DNA from: Streptomyces sp. NRRL F-5122
GTDB taxonomy: Bacteria; Actinomycetota; Actinomycetes; Streptomycetales; Streptomycetaceae
NCBI RefSeq assembly: GCF_001507435.1
Contig: NZ_LMWH01000290.1
Coordinates: 1 to 64,000, forward strand
Length of the DNA stretch: 64,000 nucleotides
Direction: 5' to 3'
In this document: positions 35,777 through 45,596 of the stretch, piece by piece
How positions within the stretch are numbered: the stretch's first letter is position 1
How the letters are laid out: each line of letters starts with the position of its first letter
The notes under the pieces: generated by a model
Databases searched by the model: none
Told to the model about the DNA's origin: nothing
Seen by the model: only the letters and a program-made list of their open reading frames with translations
Program-made: the position numbers and the translations under genes

Positions 35777-38059
35777 GTGCGAGCCACCCTGCGCTGGGCC
35801 CACTCCGATCTGCGGACGCATCGCGGCGAGGCACTGTTCATGGTCCTCGCCACCGCGGGCATCGTCATCTCCCTGCTGCTCGCCACGGCACTGTTCGGAT
35901 ACGCGACCAACCCCTGGCAACGGATCTTCACGCAGTCGCACGGCGCTCATGTCTGGATCCACACCGCCCGCGACGCCGACGCGGCGAAACTGGCCGGACT
36001 CGGCGGCGTCGAGTCGGTGGCCGGTCCCTACACCACCGAGGCCGCGACCCTGACGTCCCGGGGCACCCGCGCCTCGGTGGAACTGCGCGGCACACCGCGG
36101 GCACCCTCCGTCGGCCGCCCGCTGATCACGTCGGGCCACTGGCTGAGCCCTGCACAGCCCGACGGCGTGGTGCTGGAGAGCCGGCTGGCCCGGGCGCTGC
36201 TGGCCGAGCCCGGCGACCTGCTGACAGTGGCCGGCACGGCACGGACCCTGACCGTCGTGGGCATCACCGACAGCGCCGAACCCCGTTACAGTCCGGGCGA
36301 ACAGCCGGGGCTCGTCTGGGCGTTGCCGTCCGCCGTGCGTGATCCCGGCGGCCAGGTCACCGGGCTGCGCCTGACCGACCCGGAGGACACCGACTACGCC
36401 GTCCAGCGCTCCGTCACCGTGCTCGGGGCCGGCGCGGTCAGCGAGGTCTCGACGTGGAAGCAGGCCCGGGCCGAGGCGCAGGGCGACAACCGGCTGCTGG
36501 GCCAGGTGCTCGGGCTGTTCGGGCTCGGAGCGCTCGTCGCCGCCGGGTTCGCCGTCCACGGGGCGATCGGCACCCGCATCCGCGGGCATCTGCGGGACAT
36601 CTCGGTGCTGAAGGCGATCGGCTTCACCCCCGGCCAGGTCGTGCGGATCTTCCTGCTCCAGCATGTCGCCTACGCCCTGCTCGGCGCCCTGGCCGCGGCG
36701 ACGCTCACCCAGGGCCTCGGCAGCCGGATCCCCGGGCGTCTCGGCGACGCGGTCGGTGTGTGGCAGGGGCTGCCGGGACACACCGTGGTCCTGTTCACGG
36801 TCCCGGTCGGCGCGGTGCTGTTCATCGCCGCCACCACCTGGCTCGCGGCCTGGCGGGCGGGACGGGTGCCTCCCGTACCGGTGCCCCGGCCGGCGGCGCC
36901 CGCCGGGGGCCGTCTGACGGGCGTGGCGCGCGGAGCCCTCGGCCTGCGGCTGCCCCCCGCGCTCGTCCTGGGCTGGCACAACGCCTTCACCCGCCGTCCC
37001 CGCGCCCTCGCCACCGTCGCCCGGCTGGCGCTGCCGCTGCTGCTGATCGTGGTGGCGATGAGCGCCTGGACCACCATCGACCGTTTCCACAGCAGACCCC
37101 AGGAGGTCGGCCTCGCGGGCGCTCTCACCGTCCGCCCCGACGGGGACCTCGGCGACACGGCGGCCCGCTCGCTTCTTGAGGGGGATCCGCAGGTCGCGGA
37201 CGCCTATCCGGGCGTCGAGGTGGCGGCCCTGGTGCCGGGCCAGACGGCCACGATCGCCCTGCGCGGCCTGGGCACCCGCGCGGCGCCCTACCCCTTTGCC
37301 GTGGCCGAGGGCCGGCCGGCACGGGGCCCGGACGAGGCGGTGGCCGGGCAGGGGCTGCTCGACCTGCTGGACGTGCGCGTAGGCGACTGGGTGCGGATGA
37401 CGGTGGGCGACCAGCCGCAGATCCTGCACATCGTGGGCCGCAGCATCGAGCCGGAGAACGCCGGGCGGGTCATCTCCACCTCGCTCGACACCCTGCGGGA
37501 GAACGATCCGCATCTGCGCCCGACCCTCTATCAGCTCCGGCTCCGCCCCGGAGCCGATCCGCACGAGGTCGCCGACGAGCTGGCCGAGGCCGCCCGCGGG
37601 CATATCGACGTACATCCGGTGACGAACCCGGCGGACGGACTGTCCCCGCTGCGCGGAGTGGTCGTCGGCCTGATCGCGGTCCTCGCGCTGATCGGGATCG
37701 TCGACCTGCTGAGTGCGATGGGCGGCACCGTCCGCGAGGGCGAACGGGACCTGCTGGCACTCAAGGCGATCGGTCTGTCACCGCGGCAGATCACCGCCAT
37801 CACCGTCACGGCCACCGCCTGCACCGCACTGGCCGCGGTCGGCGTCGGCACGGCACTGGGGATTCCGCTGGCGCACTGGCTGATCGACACCCAGGGCCGC
37901 TCCAGCGGTATCGGCGCCGGACTGGCCCAGGGCCCTTCCCCCGTACCTCTGCTGCTGTTCGGAGCCGCCGCGGTCCTGGGCGCCGCCGCCCTCGCGGCCC
38001 TGCCGGCTGCCCGCGCCGCGCGCCGCCGGCTCGCGGACACCCTGAGCGCGGTGGCCTGA
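35777..38059 (+). CDS. FtsX-like ABC permease
   Basis: A 760-residue permease with two FtsX units. The first helix is near residues 20-42, followed by an extracytoplasmic domain (about 45-230) and three helices (about 240-350) with DISVLKAIGFTPGQVVRIFLLQHV. After a second single helix (about 405-430) comes another extracytoplasmic domain, then three helices with GERDLLALKAIGLSPRQITAITVTATACT. The repeated LKAIG motif is diagnostic. Such transporters often give resistance to peptide or lipid-acting antibiotics, or handle lipoproteins. The role here is inferred from the PadR linkage. Confidence 0.9.
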   Translation: MRATLRWAHSDLRTHRGEALFMVLATAGIVISLLLATALFGYATNPWQRIFTQSHGAHVWIHTARDADAAKLAGLGGVESVAGPYTTEAATLTSRGTRASVELRGTPRAPSVGRPLITSGHWLSPAQPDGVVLESRLARALLAEPGDLLTVAGTARTLTVVGITDSAEPRYSPGEQPGLVWALPSAVRDPGGQVTGLRLTDPEDTDYAVQRSVTVLGAGAVSEVSTWKQARAEAQGDNRLLGQVLGLFGLGALVAAGFAVHGAIGTRIRGHLRDISVLKAIGFTPGQVVRIFLLQHVAYALLGALAAATLTQGLGSRIPGRLGDAVGVWQGLPGHTVVLFTVPVGAVLFIAATTWLAAWRAGRVPPVPVPRPAAPAGGRLTGVARGALGLRLPPALVLGWHNAFTRRPRALATVARLALPLLLIVVAMSAWTTIDRFHSRPQEVGLAGALTVRPDGDLGDTAARSLLEGDPQVADAYPGVEVAALVPGQTATIALRGLGTRAAPYPFAVAEGRPARGPDEAVAGQGLLDLLDVRVGDWVRMTVGDQPQILHIVGRSIEPENAGRVISTSLDTLRENDPHLRPTLYQLRLRPGADPHEVADELAEAARGHIDVHPVTNPADGLSPLRGVVVGLIAVLALIGIVDLLSAMGGTVREGERDLLALKAIGLSPRQITAITVTATACTALAAVGVGTALGIPLAHWLIDTQGRSSGIGAGLAQGPSPVPLLLFGAAAVLGAAALAALPAARAARRRLADTLSAVA

Positions 38060-38082
38060 GGCCGGCGGTCTCCGCACCGGCC

Positions 38083-38107
38083 GGCCCTCGCGAGCGGTTC
38101 GAGGGCC
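38083..38107. terminator. Hairpin between the convergent FtsX and pgi genes
   Basis: GGCCCTCG (38083-38090) pairs perfectly with CGAGGGCC (38100-38107) around a nine-base loop. It is located between two convergent stop codons. Confidence 0.5.
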
Positions 38108-38128
38108 AGCCGCCCCTGTCTGTGACGG

Positions 38129-39781
38129 CTAACGGCCTCGCAGCTCACGGTACTTGGCGACGAGCGCCTTCGTGGACGCATCGAGGCCCGGCACATCGGC
38201 GCCCTCGGTGAGAGCGGGTTCGACACGTTTGGCAAGCACCTTGCCGAGCTCGACGCCCCACTGGTCGAAGGAGTCGATGTTCCAGATCGCGCCCTGCACG
38301 AACACCTTGTGCTCGTAGAGGGCGACAAGCTGGCCGATGACCGACGGCGTCAGTTCCCGGGCGAGGATCGTGGTCGTCGGGTGGTTGCCCTTGAACGTCT
38401 TGTGCGCCACCAGTTCCTCGGGCACGCCCTCGGCGCGCACCTCGTCCGCGGTCTTGCCGAACGCCAGCGCCTGCGTCTGCGCGAAGAAGTTGGCCATGAG
38501 CAGGTCGTGCTGTGCCTTCAGCTCCTGGCTCAGTTCCCCGACGGGCTCGGCGAAGCCGACGAAGTCGGCCGGGATCAGCTCGGTGCCCTGGTGGATCAGC
38601 TGGTAGTAGGCGTGCTGCCCGTTGGTTCCGGGGGTGCCCCACACCACCGGGCCGGTCTGCCACTCCACCGGCCTGCCCTCACGGTCCACCGACTTGCCGT
38701 TGGACTCCATGTCCAGCTGCTGCAGGTAGGCGGTGAACTTGGACAGGTAGTGCGAGTACGGAAGCACCGCGTGCGACTGCGCGTCGTGGAAGTTGCCGTA
38801 CCAGACGCCCAGCAGACCCAGGAGAAGCGGCACATTCGATTCGGCGGGCGCGGTGCGGAAGTGCTCGTCGACGGTGTGGAAACCGTCCAGCATCTCCCGG
38901 AACCGGTCGGGGCCGATGGCGATCATCAAGGAGAGCCCGATGGCCGAGTCGTACGAGTAGCGGCCGCCGACCCAGTCCCAGAACTCGAACATGTTGTCAG
39001 GGTCGATACCGAACTCCGTGACCTTGCCGGCATTCGTCGACAGGGCCACAAAATGCCTGGCGACCGCTTCCTGACCGGCCTTCAGCCCGGTAAGCAGCCA
39101 GTTGCGGGCAGAGGTGGCGTTGGTGATGGTCTCGATGGTGGTGAACGTCTTGGAGGCGATGATGAACAGCGTCTCGGCCGGGTCCAGATCGCGCGTCGCC
39201 TCGTGCAGGTCGGCGCCGTCCACGTTCGAGACGAACCGCAGGGTCAGCGAGCGGTCGGTGTAGGCCCGCAGTGCCTCGTACGCCATCGCCGGACCCAGGT
39301 CCGAGCCGCCGATGCCGACGTTGACCACGTTCTTGATGCGCTTGCCGGTGTGCCCCGTCCACTCCCCCGAGCGGACCCGGTCGGCGAAGGCGGCCATCTT
39401 GTCCAGCACCGCGTGGACCTTCGGCACCACGTTCTCGCCGTCGACCTCGACGACCGCATCACGCGGAGCACGCAGCGCCGTGTGCAGCACCGCCCGCTTC
39501 TCCGTGACGTTGATCTTCTCCCCGCGGAACATGGCGTCCCGCAGACCGGACACGTCCCTGGCGGCGGCCAACTCGCGCAGCAACCGAAGCGTCTCGTCGG
39601 TGACCAGGTGCTTGGAGTAGTCGACGTGCAGATCCCCGACCTGCAGCGTGTATCCCTCACCCCGCCCCGGATCCGCTGCGAAGAGCTCCCGCAACCCCAG
39701 CCCGTCAAGCTCCTCACGGTGCTTGGCCAGAGCGGTCCACTCGGGCGACTGGTTGAGCCTGGTACGGCCGTCTGCGTTCAT
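38129..39781 (-). CDS. pgi: Glucose-6-phosphate isomerase
   Basis: A 550-residue phosphoglucose isomerase interconverting glucose-6-phosphate and fructose-6-phosphate. Family signatures: [21 protein letters not shown] (about 150-170), [25 protein letters not shown], the active-site [25 protein letters not shown], and the C-terminal [13 protein letters not shown]. The catalytic Glu, His and Lys lie in [35 protein letters not shown] and the GVELGK segment. Full length. Together with the neighbouring alpha-glucosidase and pentose phosphate genes it stands at the branch point of glucose-6-phosphate use, made more important if zwf is dead. Confidence 0.97.
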   Translation of the reverse strand: MNADGRTRLNQSPEWTALAKHREELDGLGLRELFAADPGRGEGYTLQVGDLHVDYSKHLVTDETLRLLRELAAARDVSGLRDAMFRGEKINVTEKRAVLHTALRAPRDAVVEVDGENVVPKVHAVLDKMAAFADRVRSGEWTGHTGKRIKNVVNVGIGGSDLGPAMAYEALRAYTDRSLTLRFVSNVDGADLHEATRDLDPAETLFIIASKTFTTIETITNATSARNWLLTGLKAGQEAVARHFVALSTNAGKVTEFGIDPDNMFEFWDWVGGRYSYDSAIGLSLMIAIGPDRFREMLDGFHTVDEHFRTAPAESNVPLLLGLLGVWYGNFHDAQSHAVLPYSHYLSKFTAYLQQLDMESNGKSVDREGRPVEWQTGPVVWGTPGTNGQHAYYQLIHQGTELIPADFVGFAEPVGELSQELKAQHDLLMANFFAQTQALAFGKTADEVRAEGVPEELVAHKTFKGNHPTTTILARELTPSVIGQLVALYEHKVFVQGAIWNIDSFDQWGVELGKVLAKRVEPALTEGADVPGLDASTKALVAKYRELRGR

Positions 39782-39853
39782 CTCGGACTTCCGCCTTCTT
39801 CCTTGCGTGTGCTGCTGCGTACCTCGCGCCGCTACCGGTCACAACCTAATTGA

Positions 39854-41122
39854 TCAGGGCGTCGGGTGACCTGCCGTCGCGCCGACCTCCGGCGCAACAA
39901 CAGATACGTCCGGCTTGCCCACAGTTATCAACGAGGTGACGGCGAGTCCGAAGAGCACGGCCGCGAGCAGCGCGGGCCCGTTCAGCCCGTAGGTCCGCGC
40001 CACGACTCCGCCGAGCAGCGCGCCGATCGGCGCACCGGACGTCGAGGCCGTGCGGAAGGCGGAGGCGATGCGGCCCACCATGGCCGAGGGGCTGCGTTGC
40101 TGCATGAGGGTGACCTGGTTGACGTTCCACACCATGTTCATGGCGCCGAGCAGCAGCATGCCCGCGACGAGGGCCGCCAGATGGCGGACCGTGCCCATGA
40201 CGACCAGCGACGCCGTCTGGACGCATCCGGCCAGGAGCAGCGCGCGGACACGTCCGGTGCGGCGCGCGATCCGCTGGGCGACGAAGCCGCCGACGAGGCT
40301 GCCGGCCGAGTACGCCGTCATCACGGCCGCGTATTCCGCGGTGCCACCGTGCAGCCAGCGCGTCACGTGCAGCACCAGTGTCGCGATCAGGGCGCCCATG
40401 CCGATGTTGCACAGCAGCGTTGCCAGGCAGACCCCGCGCAACGCCCGGTCCCGCCACAGCGTGCGCAGGCCTTCGGCGATCTCCCCCCTCAGCGTGCTGC
40501 CGGCGGGGCGCGGCTCGCGCTCGGGCGGCCGGATCCGCAGGGAGGCCACGAGGGCCGCGGCCAGGAGATACGTGGTCGCGTCCGCCGCGAACGGCATGAA
40601 GGCGCCCGCCGCCAGCAGCAGCGGCACGAACGGGCCCGCCAGCAGGCCGCCCGCCAGCTGCTGCCCGGTCATCAGCCGGGCGTTGGCGCCGCCGAGGGAC
40701 TCGCGCTTCACCAGGGACGGCAGCAGCGCCGTGGAGGCGTTGTCGAAGAGGGTCTGGAGCGTGGTGAGCGAGAAGGCCAGCGCGAGCAGCAACGGGATCG
40801 AGGCGTGCCCGAGTCCCACGGCCAGCGCGAAGGAGGCGACGAGCACGCCGCGCAGGGTGTCGACGGCCCACATCGCCCGCCGCTGGTCCACCCGGTCTGC
40901 CACGGCCCCGCCGAGCAGGCCGAAGAGCAGCCAGGGGGCATAGCCGCAGGCCGTGACCGAGGCAACGACGAACGGCTCGTCCGTGAGCCGCACGGCCAGC
41001 AGGGGCAGCGCAGCCGTGCGCAGGGCGTCCCCGAACCGGGAGACCACGGCAGCGGACCACAGCCGCCCGAACCCCCCGCGCCACGCGGGCGCACGCCCGC
41101 CCGCAGCCTCGACCGCCGCCAC
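39854..41122 (-). CDS. MFS transporter
   Basis: A 422-residue major-facilitator protein of the MFS_3/enterobactin-exporter-like group, with about twelve helices. Loop 2-3 carries GLLGGAVADRVDQRRAMW, the GxxADRxxRR-type motif; SLVGGFVAQRIARRTGRVRAL is the symmetric loop in the second half. The phrase TLMQQRSPSAMVGRIASAFRT is typical of this subgroup. The GTG start at 41122 has GGGGGA three bases upstream. It lies 72 bases upstream of pgi on the same strand. Substrate unknown; exporters of this group handle siderophores, macrolides and other drugs. Confidence 0.88.
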   Translation of the reverse strand: MAAVEAAGGRAPAWRGGFGRLWSAAVVSRFGDALRTAALPLLAVRLTDEPFVVASVTACGYAPWLLFGLLGGAVADRVDQRRAMWAVDTLRGVLVASFALAVGLGHASIPLLLALAFSLTTLQTLFDNASTALLPSLVKRESLGGANARLMTGQQLAGGLLAGPFVPLLLAAGAFMPFAADATTYLLAAALVASLRIRPPEREPRPAGSTLRGEIAEGLRTLWRDRALRGVCLATLLCNIGMGALIATLVLHVTRWLHGGTAEYAAVMTAYSAGSLVGGFVAQRIARRTGRVRALLLAGCVQTASLVVMGTVRHLAALVAGMLLLGAMNMVWNVNQVTLMQQRSPSAMVGRIASAFRTASTSGAPIGALLGGVVARTYGLNGPALLAAVLFGLAVTSLITVGKPDVSVVAPEVGATAGHPTP

Positions 41123-41267
41123 GATTCCCCCTCACAATGTGCCGATGCACACACCGTAGGGGACACCACTGACAATCGGCCGCGCCGCGATCCGCCGCGC
41201 ATGCCTGCCGCGGGTGGGCACGACGACTCCGGCCGGACACGCGTCGGTGCCCGGCCGGACTCAGGTT

Positions 41268-41603
41268 CTAGATCTCGCCCCGCAGCTTGGCGAGCGCCTC
41301 GGCGAGGATCGCCTCGCCGTCCGCGTCGCTGCGCCGCTCCCGCACATAGGCGAGGTGCGTCTTGTAGGGCTCGGTTCGCGGCGGGTCCGGCGGGTTGTCC
41401 CGGTCCTGACCGGCCGGAAAGCCGCAGCGCGGGCAGTCCCAGGTGTCGGGAACCTGCGCGTCGCTGGCGAAGCTCGGCTGCGTCTCGTGCCCGTTGGAGC
41501 ACCAGAAGGAGATGCGCAGACGCGGCGCGGACTCACCGCGCTCGGCCTCGCCCATCGGCCCCGCCCCGACCCGGCTTCCTCGGATCGCGTTGCCACTTGC
41601 CAC
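41268..41603 (-). CDS. RbpA-family RNA polymerase-binding protein
   Basis: A 111-residue protein of the RbpA family, actinobacterial RNA polymerase partners that bind the principal sigma factor and strengthen promoter opening. It has an N-terminal tail (ASGNAIRGSRVGAGPMGEAERGESAPRL), a core with zinc-ribbon ligands FWCSNGHE and TWDCPRCGFPAG (Cys-x3-His and Cys-x2-Cys), and the basic linker/sigma-interaction helix region KTHLAYVRERRSDADGEAILAEALAKLRG. It differs from the main Streptomyces RbpA I remember (about 124 residues, another N-terminus), so this is probably a paralogue. GTG start with AGGGAG upstream. Confidence 0.85.
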   Translation of the reverse strand: MASGNAIRGSRVGAGPMGEAERGESAPRLRISFWCSNGHETQPSFASDAQVPDTWDCPRCGFPAGQDRDNPPDPPRTEPYKTHLAYVRERRSDADGEAILAEALAKLRGEI

Positions 41604-41669
41604 GGTCGTAACTCCCTGCGTGATGGTGCCGCAAAGCGAGTCGGCGTTTCGCTTCGCTGCGAGCGCCTC

Positions 41670-41697
41670 AGTCTACGTAAGGCCCAACGCGCGTCCA
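41670..41697 (-). promoter_or_regulatory. Possible promoter of the RbpA-family gene
   Basis: On the minus strand TGGACG (41692-41697), a 16-base spacer, and TAGACT (41670-41675) look like a vegetative promoter about 67 bases before the GTG. The 210-base gap to secG holds nothing else that I can identify. Confidence 0.35.
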
Positions 41698-41814
41698 GTG
41701 ATGGGAGTTACCCCCGCCCCTAGACGCAAGCCCCATGATAGGCCGCGTCCGAAGACCCGTACCGAACATGGGGCGTTACGTACTTTATGTGCGATCTGTC
41801 GGTGTCACCCGACG

Positions 41815-42051
41815 CTAGCTCTTGACCTTCATCAGGATGCCGAGCACCACGATGCACGCGAACCAGAGCAGACCGATCACGATGGTGATCCGGTCGAGGT
41901 TGCGCTCGGCGACCGAGGAGCCGCCGACGGAGGACTGCATGCCGCCACCGAACATGTCGGAGAGGCCGCCGCCCTTCCCCTTGTGCATCAGCACCAGCAG
42001 CATCAGCAGCAGGCTGAAGACGATCAGGGCGATCGAGAACCCCAAAACCAC
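41815..42051 (-). CDS. secG: Preprotein translocase subunit SecG
   Basis: A 78-residue membrane protein with two helices (about 1-21 and 57-75) joined by the conserved cytoplasmic loop LMHKGKGGGLSDMFGGGMQSSVGGSSVAERNLDRIT, the SecG signature (HxGKGGG and FGG). It stimulates SecA-driven export through SecYE. It lies downstream of tpiA on the same strand, as in most actinobacteria. The start codon is GTG. Confidence 0.95.
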   Translation of the reverse strand: MVLGFSIALIVFSLLLMLLVLMHKGKGGGLSDMFGGGMQSSVGGSSVAERNLDRITIVIGLLWFACIVVLGILMKVKS

Positions 42052-42085
42052 GGCTGGACCAACTTCCTCGGATTCGGATGAACGA

Positions 42086-42139
42086 CGGGGCCGAGGCTCT
42101 TACGGAAACGTCACGTTCCGAATAACAGTCTCGGCCCCG
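42086..42139 (-). terminator. Two-tier hairpin between tpiA and secG
   Basis: A 10-bp outer stem (CGGGGCCGAG 42086-42095, CTCGGCCCCG 42130-42139) encloses an imperfect inner pairing of GGAAACG with ACGTTCC. It may attenuate read-through from glycolytic genes into secG or end the tpiA message. Confidence 0.5.
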
Positions 42140-42204
42140 CAAGGGTACGACGGATCGCCTCTACCGCATACTCGCGACCTGTCGGTTCGCGTCCGGAGGG
42201 CGAT

Positions 42205-42981
42205 TCACTGGTCCCGGAAGCGGACGATCTTGACGAACTCGTCGGCGTCCAGCGAGGCACCGCCCACAAGTGCGCCATCAATGTCCGGCTTCGACATGAT
42301 TTCCGCCACATTGCCCGACTTCACCGAGCCGCCGTACTGGACGCGGACCTTGTCGGCCACCTCCTGCGTGTACAGCTCCGCGATCTTGCCACGGATCGCC
42401 GCGCAGACCTCCTGCGCATCGTCGGCGCCGCACACCTTGCCGGTTCCGATGGCCCAGACGGGCTCGTAGGCGATCACGATCGACTCGGCCTGCTCGGCCG
42501 GCAGGCCCTTGAGGCCGCCCTCGACCTGCTCGAGCGTGTGCGCGACGTGGTTGCCCGCCTCGCGGACGTCCAGCTCCTCGCCGACGCACAGGATCGGGGT
42601 CAGACCGTGCTTGAAGGCCGCCTTGGCCTTGGCGTTCACCAGCTCGTCGGTCTCGTTGTGGTACTGGCGGCGCTCGGAGTGACCGATCACCACATAGGTG
42701 CACTTCAGCTTGGCCAGCATCGTGCCGGAGATCTCACCGGTGTAGGCACCGGAATCGTGCGCCGAGACGTCCTGGGCACCGTACTTGACCTTGAGCTTGT
42801 CACCGTCGACCAGGGTCTGCACGGAGCGCAGGTCGGTGAAGGGCGGCAGGACCGCGACCTCGACGGCGTCGTAGTCCTTGTCGGCCAGGGCGAAGGCGAG
42901 CTTCTGGACGTGGGCGATGGCCTCGAGGTGGTTGAGGTTCATCTTCCAGTTGCCCGCCATCAGCGGCGTGCGCGTGCTCAT
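42205..42981 (-). CDS. tpiA: Triosephosphate isomerase
   Basis: A 258-residue TIM. Catalytic residues: N and K in [15 protein letters not shown] in [13 protein letters not shown] and E in [16 protein letters not shown]. The phosphate-gripping loop 6 is AIGTGKV and the last loop is [12 protein letters not shown], followed by [11 protein letters not shown]. It interconverts dihydroxyacetone phosphate and glyceraldehyde-3-phosphate. It follows pgk by five bases, so the two are cotranscribed. Confidence 0.98.
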   Translation of the reverse strand: MSTRTPLMAGNWKMNLNHLEAIAHVQKLAFALADKDYDAVEVAVLPPFTDLRSVQTLVDGDKLKVKYGAQDVSAHDSGAYTGEISGTMLAKLKCTYVVIGHSERRQYHNETDELVNAKAKAAFKHGLTPILCVGEELDVREAGNHVAHTLEQVEGGLKGLPAEQAESIVIAYEPVWAIGTGKVCGADDAQEVCAAIRGKIAELYTQEVADKVRVQYGGSVKSGNVAEIMSKPDIDGALVGGASLDADEFVKIVRFRDQ

Positions 42982-42986
42982 CGAGG

Positions 42987-44198
42987 TCAGTCCTCCAGTG
43001 CGGCGAGGCCGGGGAGCGTCTTGCCCTCGAGGTATTCGAGGGAGGCGCCGCCACCGGTCGAGATGTGGCCGAATGCCGATTCGTCGAAGCCCAGGATGCG
43101 GACGGCCGCGGCGGAGTCGCCGCCACCGACCACGGTGTAGCCCGGGGATTCGATGAGGGCCTGGGCGACCGCCTTGGTGCCCTCGGCGTAGTCGGGGTGC
43201 TCGAAGACGCCCATGGGGCCGTTCCAGAAGACGGTGGCCGCGTCGGCGAGCTTCGAGGCGTACAGCTTGCGGGTCTCCGGACCGATGTCCAGGCCCTCCT
43301 GGTCCGCCGGGATCGCGTCCGCGGCGACGACGGTGGGGTTCGTGGGGGCCTTGGCCTTCAGGTCCGGGAACTCCGGGGAGACCAGCACGTCGACGGGGAG
43401 GACCAGCTCGACGCCGTTCTTCTCCGCGCGCTCGATGTACTCGGTGACGGCCGGGATCTGGTCCTCCTGGAGGAGGGAGATGCCGACCTCGTAGCCCTTG
43501 GCCTTGAGGAAGGTGTAGGCCATGCCGCCGCCGATGAGCAGGCGGTCGGCCTTGTCGAGCAGCTGGTCGATGACGGCCAGCTTGTCCGATACCTTGGCGC
43601 CGCCGAGCGCGACGACATAAGGACGCCGGACGTCCTCGGTGAGCTTCTTCAGGACGCCGACCTCGGTGGCGATCAGGTAGCCGGCGTAGTGCGGCAGCCT
43701 GGCAGGCAGGTCGTACACGGAGGCGTGCTTGCGGTGGACCGCGCCGAAGCCGTCGCCCACGTACACGTCCGCGAGGGCGGCGAGCCGGTCGGCGAACTCG
43801 CCGCGCTCGGTGTCGTCCTTGGCGGTCTCGCCGGGGTTGAAGCGCAGGTTCTCGATGACCGCGACCTGGCCGGGCTGGAGGCCGTCGACCGCGTCGTGGG
43901 CGGCGGGGCCGACGGTGTCCTGGGCGAACGCGACCGGGGCACCGAGGAGTTCGGCGAGCCGCTCGGCGGCCGGCAGCAGCGAGAAGGCCAGGTCCGGAGC
44001 ACCCTTGGGGCGGCCCAGGTGCGAGGCGACGATCACCTTGGCGCCCGCGTCGGCGAGGGCCTTGACGGTGGGCAGAACGGCGCGGATGCGGCCGTCGTCG
44101 GTGATCAGGCCGTCGGCCAGCGGGACGTTCAGGTCGGCGCGGACGAAGACCCGCTTGTTGTCCACGCCGTCGGAGAGGAGTTCGTCGATCGTCTTCAT
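42987..44198 (-). CDS. pgk: Phosphoglycerate kinase
   Basis: A 403-residue two-lobed kinase. N-lobe: [25 protein letters not shown] with the 3-phosphoglycerate-binding basic patch, and [14 protein letters not shown]-lobe: [33 protein letters not shown] and the ATP-site end [16 protein letters not shown] with [24 protein letters not shown]. It forms ATP from 1,3-bisphosphoglycerate. Cotranscribed with tpiA; separated from gap by 164 bases that carry a strong hairpin. Confidence 0.98.
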   Translation of the reverse strand: MKTIDELLSDGVDNKRVFVRADLNVPLADGLITDDGRIRAVLPTVKALADAGAKVIVASHLGRPKGAPDLAFSLLPAAERLAELLGAPVAFAQDTVGPAAHDAVDGLQPGQVAVIENLRFNPGETAKDDTERGEFADRLAALADVYVGDGFGAVHRKHASVYDLPARLPHYAGYLIATEVGVLKKLTEDVRRPYVVALGGAKVSDKLAVIDQLLDKADRLLIGGGMAYTFLKAKGYEVGISLLQEDQIPAVTEYIERAEKNGVELVLPVDVLVSPEFPDLKAKAPTNPTVVAADAIPADQEGLDIGPETRKLYASKLADAATVFWNGPMGVFEHPDYAEGTKAVAQALIESPGYTVVGGGDSAAAVRILGFDESAFGHISTGGGASLEYLEGKTLPGLAALED

Positions 44199-44292
44199 AA
44201 GGGGACTCCTGAGGAAAGCTCTTGATCGTACGAGGGCTGATGGATCTGCACGCGAGCCGTGCCCGCGTGCGGACCGGCTCGCTGTACGTGCG

Positions 44293-44334
44293 GCAGGGCT
44301 CGGGCGGCGCGACCGTGCGCCGTCCGAGCCCTGC
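44293..44334 (-). terminator. Strong hairpin between gap and pgk
   Basis: An 18-bp stem (44293-44310 with 44317-44334) with a single G-T wobble and a six-base loop; arms start GCAGGGCTCG and end CGAGCCCTGC. It lies 29 bases past the gap stop and should terminate or attenuate the gap transcript ahead of pgk. Confidence 0.75.
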
Positions 44335-44362
44335 TATCGCATCGAGATGCCTGCTTCGGCGA

Positions 44363-45445
<1,083 letters not shown>

Positions 45446-45495
45446 CTACCTCCCAGCGGCTCCCGGAGTGACATCGAGATGCCCCGTACACGGCA

Positions 45496-45533
45496 GGGCG
45501 GTCCGTACCCGCCAGTAGGGGTACGGACCGCCC
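45496..45533 (-). terminator. Hairpin terminator downstream of the carboxypeptidase gene
   Basis: A perfect 15-bp stem, GGGCGGTCCGTACCC (45496-45510) with GGGTACGGACCGCCC (45519-45533), and an eight-base loop, 63 bases past the stop codon. It separates the peptidase from the gap promoter. Confidence 0.75.
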
Positions 45534-45596
45534 CGAGACAAGGGCCCGGTCACACTTTTCGGCGATAAGGGACCAACTGCCGTTGACTACGGACCG

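Noticed and set aside
34960..38059. Antibiotic biosynthetic cluster around the PadR/ABC genes
   Set aside because: No biosynthetic enzymes are nearby; the AAC(3)-family, MFS and ABC genes are scattered and each has its own neighbours.
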